Source of the DNA: Halichondria panicea
Lineage: Eukaryota > Porifera > Demospongiae > Suberitida > Halichondriidae
Direction: 5' to 3'
Length of the DNA: 64,000 bases
Assembly: GCF_963675165.1 (NCBI RefSeq)
Contig: NC_087377.1
Coordinates: 4,293,042 to 4,357,041, forward strand
How positions within the stretch are numbered: the first letter of the stretch is position 1; each line of letters starts with the position of its first letter. Of the stretch, positions 21,727 to 32,858 are shown piece after piece. The notes beneath the pieces are model-generated. The model saw only the letters and a list, made by a program, of their open reading frames with translations, was not told the DNA's origin and ran no database searches. The translations under genes and the position numbers were made by a program.

Positions 21727-22206
21727 ATGGCTGCAATAATGGAGAGAGAGCAGCTACAGATCAAGCCAACAGGATGCAACACAACTATCCCTGACTCCCC
21801 TATTGCTAAGCTGATGTACTATTTTGATTGTGTGTGCTGTTGTGTTGCTGATAGCAATGACCCTTCTATTAAGCGATTGAGAGCGTACAAGACCAACTAC
21901 AATTCGCTCTCCAGTGCAGAAGTATCTGCACTTTTGACTTTATGCTTGGCTCTCAGCCCTGACAAGTTGATTAATAGTGTCTTCTTCTTGAATGAAGATA
22001 TTACTAGAGGAAACAAGTTTTTTGAAGTCAGCGCAGTTTCTACGAAACTTCTTGTTTCAGAGTCGCTGCTTATTGGAGGGCAGAGGAAGAGAGTGCAAAA
22101 AATTATGATGTTCAAGAAAGAGTGGTTAGAGAGGAACTATATTCAGCCACTGAAGAGTTTCGTGCAGTCCTCTCAACAAAATACTTCATGCTGTACCATT
22201 TTGTGA
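21727..22206 (+). CDS. CaaX-family copy 7, intact (159 codons, unrecognised)
   Basis: Intact single-exon gene from ATG 21727 (MAAIMEREQLQIKPTG). It has the family blocks KLMYYFDCVCCCVADSND, SLSSAEVSALLTLCLALSPD, NSVFFLNEDITRGNKFFEVS, LLIGGQRKRVQKIMMFKKEW and ERNYIQPLKSFVQSSQQ, ending NTSCCTIL with the CaaX box. Most changes against copies 2 and 5 lie in the first 60 residues and just before the box, while the GGQRKRVQKIMMFKKEW block is nearly fixed, which suggests selection on the protein. No membrane segment or signal peptide. Confidence 0.8.
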   Translation: MAAIMEREQLQIKPTGCNTTIPDSPIAKLMYYFDCVCCCVADSNDPSIKRLRAYKTNYNSLSSAEVSALLTLCLALSPDKLINSVFFLNEDITRGNKFFEVSAVSTKLLVSESLLIGGQRKRVQKIMMFKKEWLERNYIQPLKSFVQSSQQNTSCCTIL

Positions 22207-22639
22207 CTATATAATTATATATATATATAGATGTGTCAACCGCTAGTAACTATATTGTGTCAGTAAAGTATATAATGTCTTATTTGGTTGCACATGCATG
22301 CATAATTAGTCTTGAGTTATCCAGAAAAGAAATATTAAGCATGATTGTGATTATATATACCATAGTGAAATTTTCGAGGCAGCGGACTTATAATTATTTT
22401 GTGGAATGGCCTCTAAAAGCATTTCAGCTATATACAGTATTATGTGCTACAAAGTTAACCCATAATTATATAGCTTTATATATAAGGAGAGTGAACATTA
22501 ATTAGGATGGTGAACATCTGTCCAGTGCATACATGTGTATAAAAGCTATTCATAGCTTTATGTTATGTAGGCATCAGCATGCACCTGTGGTGCTTTCATT
22601 ATAATTATACACTATTCATTATAATTTATATATGTAGGT

Positions 22640-23632
22640 GCACGTGCTTGACAGTGACTTACCTGGTCCCTTGAGATGCTTCGTTTGCCTCAAAGTAGCG
22701 CCTGTGTATGTTAACGTGTATCTACAAGTGGCAGGGGCATAACTAGAGGAATGAGGCAGACCGGGTGCTTGCTCCGCAAAAATAATGGTTGACTGGAAAC
22801 TGCACCCACTAATTTTAACTCATAAAAGCTCATGTAAATGGCAGTAGTATATAACTGCTTCGTCATGAGACAATGATTATATAGAGCTCATTTTCTGCTC
22901 ATTCTAATTGGCTACCTGTATGGATTTAGCTAGCCAGAAATTATAGCTAGCCAGAGCTATTAAAAGCTAGTGAGGTAAGTCACATGACAGTTGAAGTTCC
23001 GCAATATTTCAAGCTGTATAATAGTTACGCCCCTGAGTGGTACCATGTATACATGTGCCCTAAAGCGCCCTAGCAATAGCAATAGCAAGCAACTTTAGAC
23101 TAGTTTGGCCAAAGCTGGGCTCTGTAAAGTCCTAGTTTGTTGAAGGGGCTCACACAAAAATGTGGCTTGAAACCACACTCTAAGGGACAGTCTCAGAATT
23201 TAGTTAATGACAATCATATATATAGCTAAGAAATGTGGGCTGCATGGGACCATGCACTTGATGAGGCCTTCATAGTGATGACTTACCTATAGTCCTTTGA
23301 GATACTTTTTGTGCCAATATTACAAAAGCACCTGCACATTTATGCCAAAAAAATGTCACGTCAACATAATTATAGACACAAAAGTTGAATAGACTTACAT
23401 GATGTTGTTTTGATGAACATTTTTAGTCCTTGAGTTCCTAATGTGCATGGCGATATATACAATTATAATAGTATTATGTTTTCCATAATTAATTAACCCT
23501 ATAATTATGTTATATGCTGCATAGTTATGGACACTAACTTGACCCTTTGACCCTAACGTTGAAGGTTACAGTAACCCCAATCTTCTATAGGCTGGAGGTG
23601 TGAGAAAAGTTACAACAGGCGGATAACTGGCC

Positions 23633-23671
<39 letters not shown>

Positions 23672-24060
23672 TAATAGTTGAAGTGCATGCAGCCATCCTC
23701 ACACACTGCACAAACACTTCACTATAGTGGTCATCGTTGACTGCACTTCAAAAGTAACTTCTGCCAACCACCTCACCAACCTGAAATCCTACAATTATAC
23801 AAGTCAGTGCATGCTTGCAATGCAAGTGTACATTATGTGGTCTCATCACTAAGGCTTTCACAGGAAGTATTTACAGCTAACCGGCTGCTAAAATCACTGT
23901 CTCAAACCAAGTTTGTCTTTTCTTAGGTTTTCTTGCAGACACGTGTCTCACGGGAGAAATTAAGGTGTGGGAGATAAATTAGGGTTTGCGAGATATAATT
24001 ATAGATTAATGTTAGCAAATAATTGACTGTGGCCTTCATGCAGCTGTCTATGTACAGTGT
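22640..24060 (-). repeat. Inverted copy of the 49.0-50.4 kb region
   Basis: Read on the minus strand this stretch matches 49010-50412: mini-exon 2 with its splice sites (22650-22700), mini-exon 1 (about 23283-23340), and the block CTCCCGCACTTTAAT...AGACACGTG (23930-24020). The mini-exon 2 copy here is 39 bases, a multiple of three, whereas the copy at 50345 is 40. Confidence 0.75.
22732..23035. mobile_element. 304-bp MITE, CAGGGGCATAACTA ends
   Basis: CAGGGGCATAACTA at the left and TAGTTACGCCCCTG at the right, with AGTGG on both outer sides. The same element, shorter and inverted with its duplication, lies at 50050-50309 in the parent copy. Confidence 0.7.
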
Positions 24061-25989
24061 TGTCTAATTATAATCACTTACCTGCATGGTGACCCCACAA
24101 GGAGGAGTGCATGGGAGATAATCCTCAAATCCTTTTTCTATAGGAATGTGTTTTGTAAATGGAGGTTTTCAAGAAAATGAAGCCTATATATAGAAACTCT
24201 TACATGTACTCATGGATCCTTGCAATTGAGCATATACAGCTATAGCATTCTACACACACACATGCACACTATCGTATGTACCTCGCTTGAGCATTCACAT
24301 CATGGCATAACATCAGTGGATATAATTTCACTCTCAAATGTGTCCTTGAAGTCTGATGTCTACTCTTCTGGTACCACCAACTTTACCTGACACTATAAAT
24401 TATTTCCTGAGTTGAAAATAATGCGCTTTGATGTCAAAGACAAACCACCGATTATTATAGGGTGACCACATGCATGCACTAGACAAATTTCACTATAGTG
24501 ATTAACCATGCGTACATGGTGTCTCTCCCCTCCCCCCCACACACACACACATGTAGGCTCAATACTATTTGTAAGGTGCATGTGCGTGCACTACCGCCCC
24601 CTATATATATAGTGATATGGATGGACGAGGACCTACTGAGAGACTTAATTAACTGCTTATATAAACTGCATGGAAATGCTTCACAGCACATGGCAAAAGT
24701 GTAGTAGGTAGGAAATATGTTGTCAAGAACAAAATGTCATTTCATGCTCAGGTCTCAAAAGGTCCCTTTGTCCCATGCAGTGCATGCAATAATAATTATT
24801 ATAATACCATATATACTGGCACTGCATGCTATAGACTATATTATTATAGGAACCATCATGCATAATTATTATGTTTGGGTGCAAAGCTTATAATTATAAT
24901 TATTGCTATTATAATAATTATTCCTTTGATCTCAGATCAAAAGGCAGTAAGTATTATGTATATTATACTGATACTGTTCATTTACTTTCTTGAATTATAC
25001 GACTATATAATTATGCAATTTTAAGAAACTAGAATTAATCGATTCAGTTACATTCATTAAACAACTTATAGGATGCGTGCATGGTGATGAACATCTATCT
25101 GCATGTTCATTGTATAATTATTATCATTGACAATCAAAACTCAACATGTGTATAATAATTATACACTATACTTTACAACATGCAGTACTCACAAATTGAT
25201 GTATGGAGCACTCTGGCACTCACACCACACACAGCTAGTACGTGTAGATGTAGTCCAGTTGCCCAATCATCCCAGCCTATAGTCCCGCTGTTTTCTATAT
25301 GATGGTATAGAGAGCTATTTATATGTCATCAGCGTATATCACTTTTTTATTGATCTATAGTTGGTTAATATAAATCAAAAAAAGTAAGGGGCCTTAGTAT
25401 GGACCCTTGGGGCACTCCTGATATTCCTGAAAGATGATTTGATTCCGCGCCATCAAGTACCACAGCTTGTGTTCTCTCTGATAGGTAGCTTTGAATCCAC
25501 CTTATTTTGACACTGTATAAAAGAGATCATTCCAAGCTTTCTGGCTGCATTTTGTGTATTGCACTGTGGTCACCTGTTAGCTTTGATGCACCACCATGCA
25601 GGCTTCACTGTGCAATTTGCACTACTGCAGTTTCTCAAACATGCAACAAACAGCCCATACATGATGAATATTTTTGCAAAGAGTGGGTAATGATCGACCA
25701 TGATTGTTGTTAAAACCGATCTGTGTGTGTACTTGTGTGTGTGTCTGTGTGTGTGTGTTGACAATTATTTTTTAATGTCGCATTCTAAATTTAGCCACTC
25801 CCTAGCCTTGATTGTAGCCCATTGGAAAATCAGTGTTTTTAAGCGGCCTGAAATCGAAGCAAGTAGACTCCGTAAAGTTACCTCTAATTAGACGCGACTT
25901 TCTAAATATGCGACACCAGGACTTAAATATTATTTTTTCAACCTCCAAACAAAGCGACCTCTGGCTTCATAATTATTAAAAAGTGTCGC
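24061..25989. other. Non-coding stretch with fragments
   Basis: No intact gene. Contains one SDAD1 pseudo-exon (listed separately), a piece of the TGCCTCGGTGC element (24180-24300), another piece (25683-25760, GAGTGGGTAATGATCGACCA), a TG repeat (25720-25762) and a MITE half (25070-25140). Confidence 0.5.
24552..24700 (+). pseudogene. Decayed SDAD1 exon 13 copy, inverted
   Basis: On the plus strand, CTCAATACTATTTGTAAGG and ATGGACGAGGACCTACTGAG match the start and middle of SDAD1 exon 13 (53462-53636, minus strand). The second half is diverged. It shows that this copied block was inverted relative to the 26.7-28.4 kb copy. Confidence 0.7.
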
Positions 25990-27031
25990 TCTAAATCGAA
26001 GTCTTACGGTAGTGATAACAAGCCAAACATCGTCCAATCTAACTAGCTAATTATTATCAATAGCAAATCAAGGCTGCACCAATTATTCATTAAATTCTAG
26101 TATATGTGCATGTTTGTGCGATTCATTCATCGGACATTAAATTTACCATAATTAGCAATTGGAATATGATCACAAACTTCTTTAGTTAATCAGAGGAACA
26201 AATTGACTTACCTCAAATGGAATAGTGTGTGTGTCTGTTAGCCATTGGTTTGGGTTCTCATACTCTCTGATATTTTTCAGAGGCCCTAACTCCTAACAGT
26301 AACTTTTGCTTCCTCCAAATTGACCATAATTAGATGTAGATCTAACTAACCACATGATCCACCCATCTAGCCCTATAAGAAGTGCCATTGTTTAGGCCAG
26401 TATATTATACTTGCTCTACTGCTCCTCTGAGACCATTAAGGTGCACTCCTCCTCACACACACAATGTATATACATATGCATAAACTGTACAACTAAGAAG
26501 AAAAAGATCATCACTGACGCCCGGGATCGAGGGATGAAAGGATGAAATGCATAATCATGTCAATCGTTCCAGACTAGTTATACGCTGCACACTGCATTGA
26601 ATTCACTTGCATTGATGGCCATTCAACAGAAAATTTCAATCACCATTACAATTCGGATTTCAACCACAAAATTGCTTGGAAATATTAATTCATGAACATT
26701 AGAATTGTTACTGATTACAGATAATTATAATTATATAATTACACACAGTCCTATTTTCTATGTTTCTGTTTGAGCAGCGACTTCCTAAGTGCCATTTGCT
26801 TTTCTCTGAATGACTTTTTGCTCTTGCCTCGAACTAGTCTCTTTTGTTTCTGCATTATGAATGCTTTCTTCTTGTTTTTGTCTTTGTTGGTGGTACTTGT
26901 GAGGATTGAGCTTGTGCCTCTTGGTGCCAAACTTGTTCCTATCCTCTCGACCACTCTGTGGTTGTGTGTGTGTGGGTGGGGTGTTAATGAATATTATATA
27001 TACATTGTACTAGTTCACTATAGGCTAGAAG

Positions 27032-27131
27032 CAGAGGAGGTACAACACGCGTGCCTTGATTTAGTAATTTGCCTCTGCAATAATGTTGAGCGTGGGCGGA
27101 TAATTGAGGCACGTGTTTTGTACCTCCTCTG
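27032..27131. mobile_element. 100-bp MITE, CAGAGGAGGTACRACAC ends
   Basis: CAGAGGAGGTACAACACGCG and its inverted match TTTTGTACCTCCTCTG, between GGCTAGAAG and GGCTAGACG (a 9-base duplication). The same insertion is present at 51822-51921, so it predates the duplication. The first nine bases equal the ends of the 1191-bp transposon at 16222. Confidence 0.75.
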
Positions 27132-27969
27132 GGCTAGACGTCTAATCATAGTGTGTGTGTAAACAGTAGTTAATTAGGTTTGCATTTCAAGTGAGGGGAA
27201 AAGGGTTATATCTAAAAGGCTATAATTATGTACACGTATACTTTTATACTCTCCAACCGCGCATTCTTATCATACTTCATCTTGACATGATCCAAGTGTC
27301 ATAATGGCGGCCTCAGGCAGTAGTTCTCCCTCCCCTTCTCTACGCTCCTCCTGCTGAGCTAGCAACTCTGTCAGTTGACGTTTAACGCCACGTCTCGGGG
27401 CTAGCTTGAAGGAGAGTTGTTTTTGACGTATCCATGGTGGTGCGAAACTCCTCCTGAGTCAGGATCTGTGTGTGTGTGTAGGAGGGTTATGTGGTATAAG
27501 CAATCAATTATTTCGAAGTAGTGAATTCGACGAATTGGTTTCATTGTGGGTGTCTAAAAGAAGAAAATCGTGCTGACTAAGAAAAATAAGACACCTCTCT
27601 ACAGTACACTCACTCTGGACTGAGCAATGTCAGCAGCACGCTGCAGTCCCTGCTCCTTCACTTCTTTCAACATCTCCTTTGGTGCCTTCACTTCACCACC
27701 GCTAAACTGCACCTTCTTCACAGCGCTCCTACCAGAAGATGTTGAAGGTTCGTCTTTATCCTGGAACGGAACGGAACCACCCTCACGGTCCTCCACGTAT
27801 TGAGGGCTGCGCGGTTCAGATTCTGATTCACTTTCAGACTCCTGTTCCACCCAGTCATCGCTCTCGTCTTAACTGATTCCAGTTCTAGTGTATGCACGCC
27901 ATTGTCGGAGTCATTGTCGTCCGTTGCTTGTGTGATGGATATCGATCCATTCTCCGTAACTATCATCAC

Positions 27970-27972
27970 CTA

Positions 27973-28015
<43 letters not shown>
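27970..28015. repeat. (TG)n microsatellite
   Basis: TG repeat of about 40 bases just before the exon 15 copy of the SDAD1 pseudogene, at the site where the parent has only GTGTGTGCG. Confidence 0.9.
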
Positions 28016-28017
<2 letters not shown>

Positions 28018-28671
28018 CACTGAGAGGTAGTACATGTAAAATATCCACAAATACGAATGTCAATAAGCACATAATAATTATCTAACATGTACAGTGGCCG
28101 AAATTAATATAATTCAATTAAGCACATAGCACATGCAAGACTACACGTAACATGTGGTAGACTATACAGAGTTGCTTTGTATTATTTGGGCCGTACATGT
28201 TGGTACTCACTGTCGTCTTGGATACTCTCTCCTTCATCGTCGTTGCTAGCCTGGTCTGAGTTCAGATCCACCAAATCTGTTCCGGGTATGATCTCAGCCG
28301 CTCTTACTTTACCGCAGTCCTTGGAGACAGTTGCGGACTGAGACTGAGTGGGTTTGCCCTGTATCAGATAATGAGGGGAAGAGATATTAAAAGGAGCTTA
28401 TCAATAACATTTTATTTGGTGACCATAACAAAATTTAAACCCCAGAGTGCTTTAGATAACATACATAATTATTGATCCAGCATGTCAGTATCGTATAGCG
28501 AGTAATTTTCGTAGAGTAAAATATTGTGGGAAAGCTGACTTCCATGAAAACGTACGTGGTTTACCAGAACGCATGCAATGCAATGCAGTGCAGGCCATGA
28601 AATTTTTGCACACGAAAATCAGCGCGTTTGAGTTGAACAAAAATTTTTTACCCCACGAAAATTACACCATG

Positions 28672-29226
28672 ATTATGCCTCGGTGCGCATGCGCAAGCGA
28701 GGTATACGGTAATGTGTTTGTATGTCTGTGTGTGTGTGTGTGTGTCTGTGTAGACTGCTACAGCTGCTCAAGTGAATCAAGTGCAAGTAAGAGTTTATAT
28801 AGGCTTCTAGTCATGTTTACTTGGATTTTAATTCGTGGATTTGCAAAATAATGCTTCGTTCTCGAGTTATGCCTAGTTTTGCTTACTTGGAATGCCATTG
28901 CAGCCTTTTCAGAAGAGCACGTAGCCAAATTTGTTTACCGAGTGTTACTACTCTACTTAGTAGTTAGCTCTGCACTAGAACGCCAGCTATTGGTAGCTTA
29001 CGAAGAGAGCTGCAAGGCTCTGCTGATGGCAGCCATTAATTTTAGACTTGAACTTTTGGCATCAATCGTTTTTAACAACAATCATGGTCGATCATTACCC
29101 ACTCTTTAAGTTTGCATGCAGCAAAATCAAAAATGTTCATCAGTATAAAAGCTATTATTAGCTTTTTGTTATGTAGCTTTGGCATCTCCACCGAGGCATC
29201 AGCACCTGCGGTGCTTTCATTATAAT
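28672..29226. mobile_element. TGCCTCGGTGC dispersed element
   Basis: Left end ATTATGCCTCGGTGCGCATG; right end CACCGAGGCATCAGCACCTG then GGTGCTTTCATTATAA. An inverted second copy lies at about 60220-60838, and partial copies lie near 14233, 22560-22640, 24180-24300 and 25683. It carries a variable TG microsatellite (28715-28755). The 76- and 92-codon ORFs inside are not supported. Confidence 0.65.
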
Positions 29227-30604
29227 GGTAGTCCAATTTAATGCATGTATAACGGGAACTTCATCTAGATACCCCCCCCCACACACACACACTGTTAAAA
29301 ATGGGTAGTTACAATAGCACCCAAAGTGCTATGCCAACACTCACCTAATGGTGCTATCACAACACTAAGAGTGCAGTCGTAACTGCTACGTGTTACTAGA
29401 ACAATAAAGGGTGCTATTATACACTTAAAAGTGCTTGTGGAACATTTTAAACAGTGTTGTGCATGCACTTACCTAGTTGTTAAAATCATATTACTCTAAC
29501 TATACACCAGATGGTGTTACTCAAATAAGAATTGTGTGATTGTAGCACTATACATGGTGCAATGTAAGCACCTCTACAAATCACCTGCATGCAAATCAAG
29601 GCCAGTCTATAATGATTCATGTAGTTGCATGTGTAAATAAATAGTTGCTTATATAGTAACAAACCCGTTCCATTAAAATAGTTGAATCTGGTATAATTAT
29701 TATACCTTTGTATTCAAGCATGCAAGTAGATTATAATTATAGTCACCTTATTTATTATACTTATTCAGTATAAATTCTAATCACATGCGTAATTATGTAT
29801 ACAGGGGTGAAGCAGCACACTTGTACTGATGACGAAACAATCGGCCCTGTGAGGAACTTTCCAAGAAAAAATTAGTGCACTTTTCAAGTGTACCGGCAAT
29901 ATTTTAGCTATTCAGTATTTATAACTTATGTGATGAACCAGTACTAGTTATCATTATTAGTTACTGTAACTATGTGTTTGAAGTTGCAACATCTATTGAG
30001 GACTAGACTATGTGCATGTCACGCTAATGGACAAATTAATGCCCAACAATAATTATTAACAATTCAATCGTCTGAAAAATCATACATCCTGTATTTAGCA
30101 AAGTAGCTGGCTTATAGTGTGTTCTTTCTACTCGTACAGTTGCCCTGCAAATTTAACTCTTACTTTGCTCCCACCCCTCCCCTCTTCCATGCAAGGGCAT
30201 ACACTGATGATATGATCATAATTAATTGATGCCGGAGCACAGACTCAAATGCGTGGTGGGTAGCCAAGACTACATAAACAAAACAAAATCGTGGGTGGTA
30301 GACGTGCAGCACTGATCTCACGTGAACCTTGTGATAGACAGCTGCCTGCATGAGAGTCTCTGCACACAGCTGCGTGCACCTTAACTGTACGAAGGCGCCA
30401 GGCCGGCCTACTCTAGCTCTGTACTGTGCTCTGGTACTACATGGACTAAGTTGCTAGATGTACTACACTGCAAGATGGCACACTGCTTTGACTCGGAACT
30501 ATAGAGTAAGTTGCTGCAAAACCATTGTTGTGCTAAAAAGCTTGACATAGACAGACTGCAAGTCTACTACTCACTACTATAATTGTAACTATATAATAAT
30601 TCTT

Positions 30605-30938
30605 GTTGGGCTTTGTGGGCAGCTGTCCGTCAGTCTGATATGTTGGGCTTTGTGGGCAGCTGTCCGTCAGTCTGATATGTTGGGCTTTGTGGGCAGCTGT
30701 CCGTCAGTCTGATATGTTGGGCTTTGTGGGCAGCTGTCCGTCAGTCTGATATGTTGGGCTTTGTGGGCAGCTGTCCGTCAGTCTGATATGCTGGGCTTTG
30801 TGGGCAGCTGTCCGTCAGTCTGATATGTTGGGCTTTGTGGGCAGCTGTCCGTCAGTCTGATATGTTGGGCTTTGTGGGCACTTGTCTGTCAGTCTGATAT
30901 GTTGGGCTTTGTGGGCACGTGTCCGTCAGTTAGATGTA
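30605..30938. repeat. 37-bp minisatellite, nine units
   Basis: Nine head-to-tail copies of a 37-base unit starting TTGGGCTTTGTGGGCAGCTG. The first seven are virtually identical; the last two diverge (CACTTGTCTG, CACGTGTCCG). Confidence 0.95.
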
Positions 30939-31112
30939 TGTTGAGCGTTAGGAACACTTTCCTGTCAGACTGGTTTTTCGCACGTATCTACATTTGCATA
31001 CAAATCATCATAATTATAATTTTTGTCTTCCAATTATAATTTCCAATGACAACAAGATAATGGTTGTTTCTTACAAAATTATCGCATCGTAAGAGCTATA
31101 GGTACTCTTTTC

Positions 31113-31470
31113 ATGCAGGGTTCATGGAGTCGAGCTATTTAAACAAGGTTAAAGAATATGCGTCGCAAATTGAGATTCAACATCTGTCCAAAGATAAACC
31201 ACTGCTCTTTAAAAGGAATAGTCCAAAAACAAAGCGTAACAAAGGTGCTATCAGGAGTGATATGATCGACCAGCAGTTACAGATGTGCGTATATACTTAC
31301 CTTCTATCCACCACTGACCAATTATGTCTATGTAAGTTCACTATTAATCATTATTGTGTTCAAGCATATAGCTGTAAATGTTTGCAGTAGTAATAGAATT
31401 TTTTGAAATTACAGGAAAAGATACCTATAGATTTACTTTTGAGGAAAATTGGAAAGAATTCGAACAAAGG
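31113..31470 (+). CDS. Two possible exons of an unrecognised protein
   Basis: Frame 31113-31286 encodes SSYLNKVKEYASQIEIQHLS and KRNSPKTKRNKGAIRSDMID, ending at a GT donor (TGC|GTATAT). After a TTACAG acceptor (about 31413) a phase-matched frame encodes EKIPIDLLLRKIGKNSNKG and stops near 31470. The composition is Lys/Arg-rich. Both lie inside the 3.3-kb CACTG-ended element, so they may belong to it. The start codon and upstream exons are not identified. Weak call. Confidence 0.25.
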
Positions 31471-32629
31471 AGAACAATGTTAAGCTACAGGAGCTGGTTG
31501 AAGACTATGCAGTCACTGGTGCAGTCACAATCTAATGGTAAATACAAACCCATATCTTCAAACATACATTTTTTTTTATTCAGTTCTGAAGATAATACTG
31601 TAAGAAGAAGGATGCAGTACAAATGATATTTGTCAAGCTGCTGCTCCACGTATGTAATGCATAAACAGTTACAAATACTTGATACTTGAGAACAGATTCT
31701 TCTGTTGCCCTTGAATTCATCCTGTGTGGGGGGGTATATGCTTATTATAACGAGAATAACCCTGTCATCATACATAATTATATAATTATACACAGTAATG
31801 CATGCACACTGGGTATTTGGAAGAGGTGACAACAGTTGTTAAAGTGTTAGGCTTTCGGCTTATTTGAATAATTGTCTCCTACTCACTTATATCACTGCCT
31901 ACTGTTTTTGTGAGCCCCATCCTTATCCCATCATAATATATACATGCAGGTGGATGACATGCAACGTTCGTTCAAGGTAGAAAAAGTGCTATTGAATCTG
32001 GATCAATGAACTACTTCGTCATCGTAGAGAAAGAAGTGTATGAAGTAGATTCATTCTATGAAACTCTTGTACTATGTTTTTGACATTTTAGTACCCACGT
32101 GCATGTCTGCATGGCACCCTTTTATTTTTTATTTTTAAGGTCCCGAACTGCCTAAGTGTATTGTGGTCGTAGTTATTAAACACTTTATGAGGTTATAGGT
32201 ATACATATCTTCATACTTTTATTGTATGCTATCGTGATGCATATCATTATACACATGCTATAATTATGTTACGTCATTTAAGTCAAGTGCATGAGCTTAT
32301 CGAGAAGTGCAATAAGCATGCATGCAATATTTTATGCTTTGCATAAAGAGTAGCAATGACAACTGTACCTGTAGTAACAGCAGCACCCATCCCCAGTGCT
32401 TTAATAACACCATTGTAGGTGTAGTTGTAAAAGTTACACACAGTTTGGAGTTGCAGTAACTCCAAGAAAGTGCAAGTACAGCACATTTTCATGCTGTTAC
32501 AACTCCAAAATGAGTGTTTTAATAACACTAAAATCTGGTGCTGTAATAACTCCATATATGAGTGCCATATTTGGTACAATGGTTTTACCCCACTTTTGGG
32601 TGTTACAATAGCACCACATTTTTAACAGT

Positions 32630-32635
<6 letters not shown>

Positions 32636-32660
<25 letters not shown>

Positions 32661-32681
32661 CACATACGCACACGCACACGC

Positions 32682-32726
<45 letters not shown>
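32636..32726. repeat. (CA)n/(CGCA)n microsatellite
   Basis: About 90 bases of CA and CGCA repeat touching the right end of the CACTG element. ORFs of CVCVCV or HTHTHT on both strands are artefacts of it. Confidence 0.95.
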
Positions 32727-32727
<1 letters not shown>

Positions 32728-32858
32728 TCAACCTAAATACCGCTCCCCTATACACACGCACTTTGCATGTTAAGAGAGTGTCTAAATGCCAGGTATATAG
32801 ACATTTTTGACAGCATTGCCAATAGATTTCCAGCCATGAGCCTATAGAAATAACCAAC

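Larger units (their letters stand above)
26751..28358 (-). pseudogene. SDAD1 3' half, segmental-duplication pseudogene
   Basis: Copies of SDAD1 exons 14 (28211-28358), 15 (27614-27969), 16 (about 27238-27465) and 17 (26751-26955) with their introns, so not a processed copy. Breaks: two bases missing in exon 17 before [11 protein letters not shown]; one extra A (GATCCAAGTG) and a short TCCATGG insertion in exon 16; two extra bases (CTTAACTGATT) in exon 15. The tail [20 protein letters not shown] is still readable. Exons 1-13 are not in line upstream. The direct match to the parent extends left to about 25990. Confidence 0.85.
29290..32630. mobile_element. 3.3-kb element with CACTG ends and subterminal repeats
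   Basis: Both ends read CACTGTTAAAAATG (left at 29290; right, inverted, ending 32630). Inside each end several hundred bases carry many versions of a 'gtgctattgtaacacc' word (29310-29590 and 32370-32620). Such subterminal repeats and CACTA/CACTG ends are typical of EnSpm/CACTA transposons. Flanking CA repeats hide the target duplication. The body contains a 37-bp minisatellite and two possible exons (31113-31470). No recognisable transposase. Confidence 0.55.

Noticed and set aside
30605-30938. CRISPR-like regular repeat
   Set aside because: The 37-base units are directly adjacent without spacers, in an animal genome. It is a minisatellite.
32497-32857. ORFs coding CVCVCV and HTHTHT runs
   Set aside because: Frames through a CA/TG microsatellite.
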